64,000 nucleotides of DNA from Branchiostoma floridae (GCF_000003815.2 NC_049991.1:19213307-19277306), one strand, 5' to 3'. Positions 43,046 through 57,300 are shown, counted from the first letter of the stretch. Notes: generated from the letters alone by a model not told the origin. A program made the numbers and translations.

Positions 43046-43960
43046 TGCAATGGATGCAGTACACTTTCATATGACTTGCGTATGTTGTTTTAAGGTAATA
43101 AACTGTTTTACCAATCACCAATAGAACTGTAGGACTTCTTCATACATAGGCAAAAATTCCTCATGCAGGATTAAACTTTTCTTAGAAGAATTTTATGGAA
43201 TTACCTGCCATTTCAGGATGAGTACATATATTCGTGTAAGATTGTAAAATAATTGCAGTATTACTTGCTTGTTTACTTGCTTAAGGCAAGTCCATCCGGT
43301 CTCGAATGGAATTAATGTACTATTGCTTAGCAAATAATTCTTCCTTCATGACAAATTATATGAAATAAATTCATGAAAGTTGGGGTTTATCAGAACTCTC
43401 AACTCAGGTATTCTTGTACATAGGATCATTTTCTTGCTTGTGGAAGGAAACTAAGAAAGGGTTTGATTGGTAGTGTACTTTGGGGGATTGGGAAAATGCT
43501 TCATTTTTTCAAGATCTCTCTAAGGGACAGGAAGAAGATGAACTCACCAGGATGGCAAGGAGACCTTCATTTTGACACATTGCTGACATCACAGTTCTGT
43601 TCAGGTCATGTGACATAAGCTTTGGGTCATTTCAACTTGAGAAAGGTCAGAAAACCGACCAAAAGCTAGTTGATGAGTGCCTTGTATCGTATCCAGAAAT
43701 AATATGTAAAATCTTTACTATGCTGTTAACCATCACAGATGAACCTTCATACAAATCATAGCATCAATATGGAAATGTAAGAATTGGATCAATCACCCCA
43801 GCCAAAGTTTGTGTATATTTACCTCTGGATATAATCGAGTTGAAAAAATGAAGCTTTGAAGTGTTTGTCCTACGATATTTACCATAAAGAGATTACTAGT
43901 ATCCTGGGTACCATCCTAGTTAATGTCTGCTCCAATAGTCACTTATGAAGTGGACCCTTA

Positions 43961-44190
43961 AGGTGGTATCTCACTGCTTGCGTCACTGCGGGGTTCGTTC
44001 ACTGCATCACTGTTTTGTTATTTTCTCCGATTTTTTATAAGATATTGCATAATATGTAAAAGTATGACTTAGAAGACGACAAAATACACAAAAGGTAAGA
44101 AAATTTGTTCTTTATCTCTAAAATTTGTTGAGTATCTTTTGAACCCCGCAGTGACGCAAGCGTGACACAAGTGCAGTGAGATACCACCTT
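43961..44190. mobile_element. MITE with AAGGTGGTATCTCACTGC ends
   Basis: Inverted ends AAGGTGGTATCTCACTGC and GCAGTGAGATACCACCTT bound about 230 bp with further inverted blocks (TGCGTCACTGCGGGGTTC). There is no coding capacity. Confidence 0.8.
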
Positions 44191-44931
44191 TACTAACAGG
44201 ATTTTACCCAGGCCATCAGCATAGTATTACATACTTTGTCGAACTAGTTCTTGATACATGAAATCGTACAAGTAGAATAAAAGGATTTCTCAGTCATATA
44301 CGTTTTGTGGCTGTCTTCATTTTGGCGAGAAAGCAAATGGTCCTCCCTTGAATTGATATGAAAAACATTGCAAAACTCTCTAGCAACATGTACATAATAC
44401 AGGTCATATAGTTGCGAGATCAAAAAGGTAAAATCATTAGGCTGCACATGTTGCCATAAAGTTGCCAACTGTACTTTTCGTGTTGTCTATTTGCCAAATT
44501 TCTACGTGTCTATTTTTCTAGCAACATGTGGAGCCTGGTAGAGCTATAAAGTCTTAACTGAGGTGCTTGTAATTGAAAATATCCGGCCAAGATGATCAAC
44601 TTTTTTTATCGTCCTCAATAATGACAAATAAGGTCTTTATGAGGAAATGGATATGAAGCTGCAGTAAAGATGAGAGACTTTAAAGGTTTAAGTGTTATTG
44701 GTTCCAGGCTTTGATATTATCTCTGACATCAAATGCAACGACTATGAAATTTAGTGGGTAATTTAACCTTTTCTGCTCATGATCTGAGGGGTATTGGACG
44801 ATAAAGACTTAATGCGTGTGCAAGGTTCATTTTTCCTTAATACCACATAACATGTACTACATGTAAGTAAGACTGCTTTATGTGCCAACAGGTGGCACGT
44901 TGTAACCTGACATTCAGGATTGCCATAACTG

Positions 44932-45416
44932 GGGCCGCGTAGCACAGTGGTAGTGTATTCGGCCCGTGACCGAGAGGTCGCCGGTTCGAATCCGCCTGCC
45001 GTGTTGCCGGTCTTGTGCCCTTGGGAAAGGCACTTTACACGACTTTCCTCACTTTACTCAAGTGAAAAATGAGTCGTCCCTCGGATAGGACGTTAAATGG
45101 AAGTCCCGTGTGTGGGGAGAGCCATACCCTATGCACGTTAAAGAACCCGCCACATGTGCGAACATCCACCCGAGCGGATCAAACCATTCCGGCCGAAATA
45201 GGGGTAGGGAATCTCGCGAGCAGCCCTCGTAACCCCTGCTTTGCCTATTGGGTCAGTTAGTCCTCACCCATAGTGAGCAATTGGGCTGGTCTCAATCATG
45301 ATGTTTCTGACCTAGGGCGAAGAGTTGCTGTTACAGTTCCAATCATGTAACCCGTAGCCTTGGGTGGCCTTCAGGCCTTGTTACGTGGTGACCATTGAGT
45401 AAAAAAAAAAAAAAAA
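44932..45416 (+). mobile_element. Full-length tRNA-derived SINE
   Basis: A tRNA-like head (GCGTAGCACAGTGGTAG; B box GGTTCGAATCC) leads into a body of about 400 bp and a run of 14 or more A. It is the most complete member of the SINE family whose fragments occur at 18085, 33716, 49515 and 53630. Possible relationship to the Deu-domain SINEs of deuterostomes is a suggestion only. Confidence 0.82.
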
Positions 45417-45502
45417 CTTAGAGGATGAATGAGACTCGGCGGCCAAAATTGGAAACCAGGCTAGCCTTGCTCAGCCTTGGTTGACTTGTAGATGGTCTAT
45501 AC

Positions 45503-45868
45503 CAGGGTTGTAGCCAGCACCTGTCCTTCAGTCCTTTGAAGGAATTTTGCAGCTGGGGACTGAAAAAAGTTTTCCCCATTCCGTCCCCTGGGACAGACAA
45601 AAATTGATATGTTAAGATATAAAAAAAAACTGAAACCCATGTGTTTTTCTTCACCAAAACAGATGCCATTGAACAGCTTAGTCTACAAGCAAAATTTGCA
45701 CCTCAAAATGCAGGAAATAGTGTTTCAGAGGGTCTTGATTTAAAAATTTTCTGGGATCCAGACCCCCTAGAAATGACGCGCAATGTTACGCCATGCCTTC
45801 GGTGCTCGATAGGATTCCCATTCAAAATCAAGGGGACTGAAAATGATTTCAGGCTGGCTACAACCCTG
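45503..45868. mobile_element. CAGGG...CCCTG element, GTTGTAGCCAG variant
   Basis: The ends CAGGGTTGTAGCCAGC and GGCTGGCTACAACCCTG are inverted. The interior has CAGTCCTTTGAAGGAA and matching words. No clear target duplication is seen. Confidence 0.65.
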
Positions 45869-46254
45869 GTCCAACCCAGGAGGACTCTAATAACACCTCT
45901 TCATTGATATGGATTTCACAAATGTGTGAGATGGATTTCACAAATGGATACCAGTCTACGGCCACGCAATCCTGGTTTTATGGATGACATCTCAACACAT
46001 TGATTTTGACTGGTCCCCCATCCACCGTATAAAAGACTTCTAAGTCCTGTTAGTAGGTGGATAACAGTGTGACTGTGCTAGTAACTTTTACGATCATGAC
46101 ACTTTGAAAAGATGATCACGCTGTGAAACATACCCCAAAGTGAGCTTAACTTTTATCAGTACTTGCAATAGATTTTTGGAGTCCGAAGAATTTCGTCCAT
46201 AAACTTTGTGTAGCATAAAGACATAATGTAACACATGAAACGAATGGTGTACGT

Positions 46255-47819
46255 TAGGGCTGGGTATCGGTACAGCGTACCGGTACAAAACCGGTTTTTC
46301 GTATTGGACCGGTCCAGAAAAACCGGACCTGAAAAAATTAGGTGGACCGAATGCTGGACCGATTACAAAATTAACAAATTATTTTATCAGGCATTCACAC
46401 GTTTTAGCGCTTGTAGATGGAAGAAAATAACAAGAGTGAAGTATACTAAGAGTAGAGTTTATGATAATTTCTACCAAGTTTTACAGCCAATCGTACCGGC
46501 GCAGTTAGCGTTGTATAATTTTAAAGCGCCAGTGTGAGTCTAATACTCCACCAAACAGATTTCTTTGTAGTAAAATGGACCATTGGTATGAGTCATACTG
46601 CATCAGGTCCGGACCTGGACCTAATCCTTTGGACCTGAACCGGACCTGGACCTGAATTTTCTGTACCGGTGTGACAGCGATCTCGCCCCCCCGGGGGGCG
46701 AGATCACTAGCGTTTTTGCCCCCCTTTAGCGTTTTCGCCCCCCCCCCCCCCCCCCAGAGCAGCTGGCTACTACATATTACAGGTGCGCTACCTGGTACTT
46801 TACTGCACCTGGGGAGTAACGTATATGGTGTGTTACCTGGTACCTATATGACACCTTATTACCGTACCGTAAGATGTCATACCTCGAAATTCGATATTAT
46901 ATTGTTCGGTGCAAACATGACATTGAAATGAAAAAAGACAATTTTTGCAGCTGAGGTGGCATAAAACAGTGCTACTGCGAACGTATAAATCAACACCGTC
47001 TATGGTACGGAATACGTCAGCTATATGTTTTCATTTTGTCACAGTGTTTTCTTTCTTGTGCTGGAAACATTTCCAAAGCACTAACAAAAACACACGTGAA
47101 TAATAGTTTCTCATTATAAACACTATCTACGCGCAAGTTGATATAGCTGTTGCTAAATGCTACACAAACACTAGTAAAGTACCTGTCTTAAGAAACACGG
47201 GTAAATGCATCAGTTCCTAAATACTAGAAAAGACAGTCATGTTGGAGGTGAAGATATCCCTTGGCCAGGTGCATATACCAAAATGTGCGTTATTCTAATT
47301 AATACCTAATATTTGCATAATTAATAAAGACATTACATAGTTCTTTTGTGGTCACTTCATTGTAGAGACTTCATATTGGAGATATATAGGTTGCTTGAGG
47401 ACAGGTGAATACAATGAAATACATCTTATGTCAAGACTCAGGTATATGCAATAATGGGAATACAAGGGACCAAACCCTCCTTGTCTGAAACAAGTTCAAC
47501 TATCTTATTACCATGTAATTACGTTAATATTGATACTATGAATGGAGATATGTATCAAAGTCGTGTACTTATATCATTCTGAAACTACATTTTGTGATTT
47601 ATACCAATCAACTTCTAAAATGCCATGTAAACCCGTTTTTTTTGGGGGGGGGGGCGAAATCGCTAAAGGGGGGCGAGGTAGGGGGGCGAGATCACTAGCC
47701 GGGGAGGGCGAGATCGCTAGTGATTTCGCCCCGGGGGGGCGAGATCGCTAGTGATTTCGCCCCCGGGGGGGCGAGATCACGGGGGGGCGAGAACGCTGTC
47801 ACACCGGTACCCACCCCTA
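46255..47819. mobile_element. hAT-like TAGGGCTGGGTA element hosting another insertion
   Basis: The ends TAGGGCTGGGTATCGGTAC and GGTACCCACCCCTA are flanked by a perfect 8-bp duplication GTGTACGT (46247-46254 and 47820-47827). The interior repeats ACCGGTCC and GGACCTG words. Confidence 0.85.
46671..47802. mobile_element. Nested element with GTGACAGCGATCTCGCCCCC ends
   Basis: It begins GTGACAGCGATCTCGCCCCC and ends with the inverted GCGAGAACGCTGTCAC. ACCGGT lies on both sides (46665-46670 and 47803-47808), an apparent 6-bp duplication. Near each end the word CGAGATCACTAGCG or GCGAGATCGCTAG is repeated inside G/C homopolymer runs. The interior is AT-rich and non-coding. Confidence 0.8.
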
Positions 47820-48355
47820 GTGTACGTGTATGTTTTAATTATTGATCAAGCCATCGGAAAGACAATAAGCAAATGTCGATGCAGATTTGTTGGACCTAAA
47901 AGTTGTACTGATATTGCAGCAGCTGCTGAATATGGCTCATTGAGATGCTCACACTAACATTTCAAAATTATATTAGAATCGATGAAAACATGATGTATAG
48001 AAATGGAGTGTAAGGCAAGAGGACAAGTTTAACAATCCTTCAAAGTTGTTCAACAACTGTTTACAAATAAACCTTAACATGTACAATACACATCTGTTAC
48101 GCTTTTATAAGTACATTGAAAATAATCTGTGACCGCCTATCCTCATCCGGAGATAGTACAAGTCTATCCAAGGAGGGCAAGGACATGATCCGAACGGAGG
48201 TCCAGGAATTAAGGTAGAATGGTCCGCAGAAGAAGCATTTAGTGGTACTGGTACCGGTAGTCCTTGGCTTGTCCATGTAAGTTCAGTTCCTTTGGAACAC
48301 CATGCATGATAGCTACTGCTACAAGTCTACAACAACAACAACGACGTTGTCTTCA

Positions 48356-51300
48356 TCATTGGCCCTCCATCACCATGGTAATCATCCTTAGAGCTGTCTC
48401 CCCTGCATCTGCTGGTACCTACAGTAGGAGAGCACCAAAAAAGTTAACAATATAGAATCAAGGTAACAGTTATCTACTCTCCAGGCAGAGATTAGGCGCC
48501 GGCAGTTTTTTAACGTTTTTTTAGTCGTTTTTATCAGGAAGAAAGTAAAAAGAAAATGGCCAGAGCCTAACCTCTGCTTTGAGAGTCACAGTTATACAAG
48601 TGCACCATAGCAATTACTCAAGCAAGTCTGTATATGATTTTGGAAACAGTCGTTTCTTACGTGTTACATATTTCTGAAACACCTGACCATTTCCAAATCA
48701 CATACATTTGCTTGCTGTGAGTAATTGCTATTTGGTGTTGTATCTTATTATTTCTACTCGGATGTCTAACCATCATTGACATAGTTACCCTAGTGTCATT
48801 ATAAGGCCATGTTGATTTGATTATATGGATGACATCCATTTGGAACCCCAAATTGATGCAAGGGTACAATTGAAAAAAGTTTTTAGCAAAAATTAAAGCT
48901 GTCTTCGGTATGAAATTTACATTGTCAGAAAGGTTGAACATATGACTAAACACAGTATGGTGTACGGACAATTAGGTAATTCTTCAATTTTGTTGTTTGA
49001 CATGTTGAATTCTTTGACTTTGGAATTGACATTAGCATTCTATGTCATTAGTCTATGTTTCAATGTAATGTACATGTACACCATAGTGCATTTTAATGAC
49101 TAATGAAATAAACCTACCATATGCCCAGCATCTAAGATCCAGTAGAATGAGAAGTTTTTCACAGTTTTGACAAAGCCAACAGTTATCTCCTTGGAAGTAA
49201 TCGGCGTCCACTTTTTGGTGTCAAACTGTGACAGGCCCGGCCATTGCAGCTTGTGCACCCAAGCCTCAGTTCCTGTGGAGGTCAACGAATAAAGGTTTTA
49301 TAATAGTTGTTATCACGTTTATGAAGGTTAGACATCCAAGTAAACATTATATTCAATACAATTCAGGAGATTCAAGATTCAGTTAAAATTTCTTGAGTAT
49401 AAGAACAATCAATTTTTCTCATTACACACAATTAGCAACCAATATAAATTCAGTGCCCAGAAGTTGTCCATGCGGCCAAGTGCACTGAGAATACTCATTA
49501 AAACATATCTGCTACCCCCGACATTGTGCCCTTGGGAAAGGCACCCTACACGACCCCCCACTCTTAACCTAAGTGTAAAAATGGGTACCTGACTTCAGGA
49601 ATGTGTATGAGGCACTGTTAAAAGTAGTCACTTGAGTGCAGTGCCACATTGTCCTGTCTGTCCAAGAGCAAATAGAAAAAAAAAGATATCTGCTGGGCGT
49701 GCTCACCAATTGTGTTGCAGATGAGGTCCAACTGTCCGTTGTACACCACAACAGACAGATCTGTGTTCTGGATCAGGTCATCAACTGGAGAGAAACAGAA
49801 CAAAAGTTAGAAATTAAAAGGGGACACCAGCTGAGTAACAGGATTTTCCCTTATTATTTGCATACCACATGATCAACCATCTACAAAATGAAAAGTCATC
49901 AGACAGTAGAATAAATATACTGTAAATGCAGAAATGCTTGCGGTGGATTAATGTTCGCGGTTTTTGCGGCGGCCACTTCACGGCGAATTTAAAACCACCG
50001 CGAACATTTTTCCATAACAGTACGAGACTACAGTGCATGGTGCTACCGTGAAATTAAAACCACCGCGAAAAGTCCATTTTTCCTGCTACCGCGAAATTAA
50101 ATCCCCGCGAACTTAAATGCATATACAGTACCTACATTTATAACATTTTATCAAAAAATTCTTACCGATGTCTATAACTGGTTTCATGAAGTCCCCTGCC
50201 ATCATTGCAAACACTTCTCCTGACTGAGCTGTGAAGGAGAAATATAAAACATCAGGAGGATGCTGTTTGGGCCACGCAAACCTTACTGCATGGATGGTAT
50301 CTTCCAAAAATCATAACATATGACATTGTGCAATAAAGCAAGGAAGGGGACTGGTGAATAGCACTTTTCCTCAATCTGCTGTAATTTCTGAATTCTTAAT
50401 ATTCACATTCAATACTAGTATTGTATCATGCACATGAACACAATGCATGCAAGTATCTGATATTGTGGCCCAAATATATCATATAGCATCAATTATTTCT
50501 TACTGTGCATTAACTGCTTGTACTTACTCAAGTTATAGCCTTTCTTGCGGAGGTGAAAGTTAGGTAAATCTTTTATGTAATTCTTTTAATTTTGTTTCCA
50601 AGCCTCAAAATACCCATTTTTCTTAATTTGCATTAAAAAATGAGATTGCAAAATGAAACAAACAGCTGGCTATTTTGCTACTTGAAATAATCCTGGCTCT
50701 ACAGTAAATTAATCAAAGATAATGAAACCAAAGTTATAAACCCAGTAAGCAGTGACCTACCTCCCCATGTCACATCGTCAGGTATGACTCCCAGGTATTT
50801 CTTGATGGGTCCGTTCATGAGTTCAGCCAGGCTGGGCGCATGTAGGGGGGAGACATGCCTCCTGTACAGCTTCTCTGCAACAGGACAAGACACATCAGCT
50901 GTAGTTCATGTGCATTTTATTTCAAGACTGTAGCACACAACCATCGGGTTGGTAGATCATACCAGGATAACCAGAAATTTTCTCTAACCTGCTTACATTT
51001 AGATAGTCAGGGACAGGGAAACAATGTCAGCACCAGGGACAGGGAAACACCGTCAGCACCAAGGACAGGGAAACACAGTCAGGGACAGGGAAACACCGTC
51101 AGCACCAAGGACAGGGAAACACAGTCAGGGACAGGGAAACACAGTCAGCACCAGGGAAACACAGTCAGCACCAGGGAAAGGGAAACACAGTCAGGGACAG
51201 GGAAACAGTCAGGGACAGGGAAACACAGTCAGGGACAGGGAAACACAGTCAGCACCAGGGAAACACAGTCAGCACCAGGGAAAGGGAAACACAGTCAGGG

Positions 51301-54300
51301 ACAGGGAAACAGTCAGGGACAGGGAAACAAAGTCAGCACCAAAGACAGGGAAACACAGTCAGCACCAGGGAAACACAGTCAGCACCAGGGAAAGGGAAAC
51401 ACAGTCAGCACCAGGGAAAGGGAAACACAGTCAGGGACAGGGAAACAGTCAGGGACAGGGAAACATAGTTAGGGACAGGGAAACATAGTCAGGGACAGGG
51501 AAACATAGGGACAGGGAAACATAGTCAGGGACAGGGAAACATAGTTAGGGACAGGGAAACATAGTCAGGGACAGGGAAACATAGTTAGGGACAGGGAAAC
51601 ATAGTTAGGGACAGGGAAACATAGTTAGGGACAGGGAAACATAGTCAGGGACAGGGAAACATAGTCAGGGACAGGGAACATAGTCAGGGACAGGGAACAT
51701 AGTCAGCACCAAGGAAAGGGAAACATAGTCAGCACCAAGGACAGGGAAATACAGACATCACCAGGGAAAGGGAAAAAATTCAGGGACAGGGAAACATCAT
51801 CAGCACCAGGGAAAGGGGAACACAGTCAGCACCAGGGAAAGGGAAACACAGTCAGGGACAGGGAAACACAGTCAGCACCAGGGAAAGGGGAACACAGTCA
51901 GCACCAGGGAAAGGGAAACACAGTCAGGGACAGGGAAACATAGTCAGCACCAGGGAAAGGGGAACACAGTCAGCACCAGGGAAAGGGAAACACAGTCAGG
52001 GACAGGGAAACACAGTCAGCACCAGGGACAGGGAAACATAGTCAGCACCAGGGAAAGGGGAACACAGTCAGCACCAGGGAAAGGGAAACACAGTCAGGGA
52101 CAGGGAAACATAGTTAGGGACAGGGAAACATAGTCAGCACCAGGGACAGGGAAACACAGTCAGCACCAGGGGCAGGGAAACACAGTCAGGGGCAGGGAAA
52201 CACAGTCAGCACCAGGGACAGGGAAACAAAGTAAGCACCAGGGACAGGGAAACACAGTCAGCACCAGGGACAGGGAAACAAAGTCAGCACCAAGGACAGG
52301 GAAACATAGTCAGCACCAAGGACAGGGAAACAGTCAGGGCCAGGGAAACATAGTCATCACCAGGGACAGGGAAACACAGTCAGCACCAGGGGCAGGGAAA
52401 CACAGTCAGCACCAGGGACAGGGAAACAAAGTCAGCACCAAGGACAGGGAAACATAGTCAGCACCAAGGACAGGGAAACAGTCAGGGACAGGGAAACATA
52501 GTCGTCACCAAGGACAGGGAAACACAGTCAGGGCCAGGGAAACATAGTCATCACCAGGGACAGGGAAACACATTCAGGGACAGGGAAACACAGTGATATA
52601 ACCTTAATCTCTGTTGTAACAGACTTGTATTTAACAGGATAGCCAACCCAACAAAAGTTTTAAACATTTAGATATAGGGTACAATCTCAAATTTGAGATG
52701 ACAGAGGAAAAATCATACATAGGTACATAGCATAGGTACATAATATAGACATATTCTAAGCTTTTAAAGTATGCGGACTGAAGAGTGACTCACCAATGGA
52801 TGGATTACTGAAGGCAGGTGCTCGACCGTCAGACACCGCAAACTTGACTTTGTCTCCAAGAATGTTGTAGAAGCTCACTCCATTGCTGAACTGAAACAAG
52901 ATGGAAGTTTTTGGTAGAATACTAATTAATTCACAGAACTTGAGAGTCACCCAGTACCTCTCAATCTGATCATTCAACATCTTGCTTGAACTTCAGTACA
53001 TCAACAAAGAAGAAGTCACCAAGCAAATACTGCATGATAGATTTGCTTGGCAATGATCAAATGTAGATCAAATGTTGGTTTATAAAAGTATCAGGGCTCG
53101 AAATTCATTTTTGGGATTAGGTGCACTGGTGCACCCAGCTTAACAAATTGGGTGCACCACACCACTTAAATTTAAGTAGAATGTCAAGGAAACCTAATAA
53201 CAAAACTTAGTTAAAAGCTATCAAACTCTTATACAAGTAACATGACAGACATTTTGAATATCTTTCTAACACTTAGTAAGTTAGATGTCAAGAATATAAT
53301 GCATACTAGCATACTTGATATTTTTCCATACATAAACCTAAGAAAATATTTGGGTGCACCCACTGAAAAAAATTGGGTGCACAGTTCCAATTTTGGGTGC
53401 ACCTGGGTGCACATGCACCCAGTATTTTGAGCCCTGAGTATACTTAGTATTAACTGCCACAAAGGGTCTGCAGTCAAAATATCAGACAACCCTCATATAT
53501 CTTCACCCACAAATAAAAGTCAAGAGAGTGACCCGACTTAACCAGGATTTTCCCTGTCTGAGTTTCACTAAGAGTTTCATCTAAGTAAGTGGCATCAAAG
53601 ACTGCGATGTCATGATGATAGACATTGTATTCTTGGAAAAGACACTTAACGCTACTTTCCTCACGCCACCCATTGCAGATGTAAAATGGGTACTAGAGCC
53701 TGACTTTAGCTGGATACTTGCCGTGGGTACTTTATCAAGTCCATTTGCTAACATTCAAGATTTGTAAACTGCAGCTAATCTTCCTCAGGGCATACAAAAA
53801 TAGAAAGTTTAGACATACAATCTACATAAAAGTCAACGTTAGAGAGATAAAATGACATTGAAAGGAGAGTCAGGGTTGGACAAGTCCACTAGCCCGATTG
53901 TCCAGGGCAAGTGAAAGTGCTGTCCAGGAAAGTGCATGTCCTACCCCACTTGTCCAATAAGGCAAGTAAGATTATTCCATGAGAGAGATTTTGATATACT
54001 TGTTACCTTGTCACAGTCATAGCATCAAGCATTGGTCAACAAAGACAAATACAGCCAACAATAAAAGAATTTCATTAACTTAATGGAATTGAAAATACTT
54101 ACTAACAGACAAATGTCACTTAAATCTCCGGAAAAGTGAAAAGTAAGTTCAGACAAGTGTTTTTTAACCTCCTTGGTTCAGACAAGTAAATTTTCTAATA
54201 AGTAGAGTCAATTCCAAGTCACCGAGATGGTTTTGAAATAATTTTTGTAATAAGTTTGAACTATTTTGAGTATAAGAACATTTCAGTCACTAAAGTTCGA

Positions 54301-57300
54301 AATTGTTCAAACATTTCAAAATGAAAGTTTAAACATGTTTGAACCTTTTTTATATTTGTTGGAACATTTGTGAAAGTAATGATATAATTATCTCTTTATT
54401 TAGAACAATTTTCAAACGTCTGTGTTTTTGTTATTGTTCCAACATGTTCCAACATTTTGTGTCATTTTTTCCCTCCATAAAAACTGTTATTGACCCCATA
54501 AACAAAGGTGCTAAGCTGGGTCCTTTGTGTGGCCTTGTATTTTTAGATTTTCTTCAGAAGACACTGGTGAGTCTTTTGTGAGAAGGTGGCAGACAGACGT
54601 AATTTCCTGCACTTGGCAGAGATGTGTGAATTGCCCTCTTTCCAGCCCACTGACCCAGTTTCATCATATTGTTTCCATGTTCGAACATGTGATCACAAAT
54701 GATGCATCTATGTTGGAACAGTTTAGAAACTAACAGAAATAATGTATTTGATGTTAGAAATGTTTCTAACATGTTTGAATACTATAGAAATATTTAGAAC
54801 GTCACATAGATGTTATAAATAGTTCTAAACAGTTACTTATCACAGATTAGATTGTTACAAAGATTTCCAAAATGTTAGAACAAAAGGCAAGAAACACCCT
54901 CTCGGTAATATGGAATCGACTCTATGTACTTACCTGATAGGACAAGTGAATTTTAGAAAACTTGTCCGACCCTGGTTAACCCATGCTAATCAATTACCCG
55001 CCAACATGGTCGTCGGAGAATTCAAATTATAATTAGTATGACGTCAATGATAAGCCTGTATACCGTACCCTAGACAGTTGGCATACAAACATTTGTCTCA
55101 GAAGACAATGGTAGACAGACGGTGGGTTAGGCGACCCGTCTGCCTGGCCTGCACATGATTTTTTAAGGTAAAGGAGGGTTGTGCACGTCCTTCTCCACCC
55201 TCTCGTCTACTGGCACACTAAGTCCCACAGGGACAACACTAGTACTGCATGCCACGTGTAAGACAGCCCCAGCAGATGCAGCTTTCTTGTTTGGAGTTTC
55301 CGTCTCCTAGGAGGATGTAAGGGGTTCCTCCTACCCCTGACTTGTGTATAGCAAGTGTGTCATGCCCTTGACAGTAGACACTCACTGATTTTTGATGATT
55401 AATAATCCACTGACCCTGCGACCTCAAAAAGGCAATGGGACTGCCTTTACCTTCTTACCTGGATAAGAAAGTGACTGTGATAAATGAAAGTGAAAGTCTC
55501 TCACCTCCTCCAAGACGTCTTCCGTCCTGCTCCAGAGTTCCGTGGCGTTCTTCCAGCGACCTTGGTCCACCGCCTGCTGAGTCATCTGTGCCGACTTCTG
55601 CACCGCCTGGAGACCAACATGGTCCAGTAGGGACTGTATGGGAAAGGAAAAATACATTAAACATTCACAAAAACTTTTTGTATCACTTAAGGTTCTTTTT
55701 TTTTCATTTCTATCCTTTATGAACTTAGAAAATTGTTATTGATAAGTCTGTGCCAACTTCTGCACTGCTTGGAGACCAACATGGTCCAGTAGGGACTGCA
55801 TAGGACATGGGAAATACATCAACATTTACAGAAACTTTTTGTAACACTTAAAGTTTTTTTGTTGTCTTCATTTCTATCCTTTATGAACTTAGAAACTTGT
55901 TATTGATAAGTCTGTGCCGACTTCTGCACTGCTTGGAGACCAACATGGTCCAGTAGGGACTGCACAGGACATGGGAAATACATCAACATTCACAAAAACG
56001 TTTTGCAACACGGTCTTTTTTTTTTGTCTTCATTTCTATCTATGTTATTGATAAGTATCCTGTCCAAATCCATATGTATTACAGTCTCTGTGTTTGGCAG
56101 CAGGGCAGGCCTTTAGCCAGGCATGCGTCAACGCGTCATCTGGACGCACTTTTCTTAGAATAACAAGAAATTTGATGCCCCTGGACGCCCTCACACTGGG
56201 AGAAAATCATCTGACAAGCATGAAATTCTGATTGACCAGGGATGCTGCCAGGTCATCTGTGGTCACAGTCTTCTACTGTGACCTCTGTAACAGTATTTTT
56301 ACCTCTAAGGATACCTTAGAATGCACATTTTAAACTTAAAATCATCAAAAACTCCCCCCAGACCCCCCTACAATAGCGCATGGTCTTTTTAGCGAATGCC
56401 CACAAACGCCCACTCTAGACAAGTCCGCGCTGCACGAATCTCATTTTTTTTACTTGGAATATGTCCACGTTGTGCTCCCATGTATTAATCCTGAGTTTCA
56501 AGTCAATCCATCGACCCGAAGTGACATAAATCAAAGTTTTCGATTCTCGATGGTCTTTTTAGCGAACGCCCAGCAAAATGTCTTTTTAGCGAATGGCAAT
56601 GCCCACTATATCCACAAAAATATCAGCCGTCGCGCAACGACACCTAAACCTACCGCCACAAACATGTTCAAAATGGTGTCCCATTGATGTGTACGGAGTT
56701 TCCGTGCTTTACAAGCATTTTAAGTCCCTGTTTTTGGTCAAAACGTACGCCGCCGATACTGCCATACATTAACAATGGCAATTCAAAATGGCGGGCACTA
56801 GTCATGTGACCTCCTTGCGGGACTGTTCTATAAGTATCGCGGGAGGGACTGTTGTAGCATAGCTTATCATACAACCATTTTAGAGTGAATTCTGAACAAG
56901 ATTTTCAATTCATAGTGCTATCATCTGACTGATATTTACAATGTGGTCCTTTTTTCTGTGCTATAATTACCCAGGTTTGAGGAACTTAGTGCAAATATGG
57001 ATATTGATTCTCCTCAGTGCCCAATTAATGTACAAAAGGCTCAGACACATTAGTGTTATAAACCTGACTAGGGGCAGGTAACCAATACTAGAAAAACATA
57101 GCTATTCATTATTAACAATACTATTTACATTATAATAATAACTCTTCACCAAACTGGACTTTTCTTATCTTTATTTATCACAGAAACATTGCTAAAATGA
57201 GGATTTGATTAGATGAGTATCTGTTACAGTGTGTACAAACTTATTTCAAATACAAAAATGTATTTCATTTCACTTCCTAAATATTTTTAAAGTATTGGAA

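Noticed and set aside
48600-48775. Third hammerhead site in the palindrome related to 1651-2110
   Set aside because: The core is decayed: the CTGACGA and helix II blocks cannot be recognised.
50855-51488. Long plus-strand open frames rich in Gly, Gln and Thr
   Set aside because: They are products of the 20-bp ACAGGGAAACACAGTCAG minisatellite inside an SCPEP1 intron, on the wrong strand.
51008-52595. CRISPR-like array
   Set aside because: Repeat units are contiguous with no unique spacers, and the genome is clearly eukaryotic.
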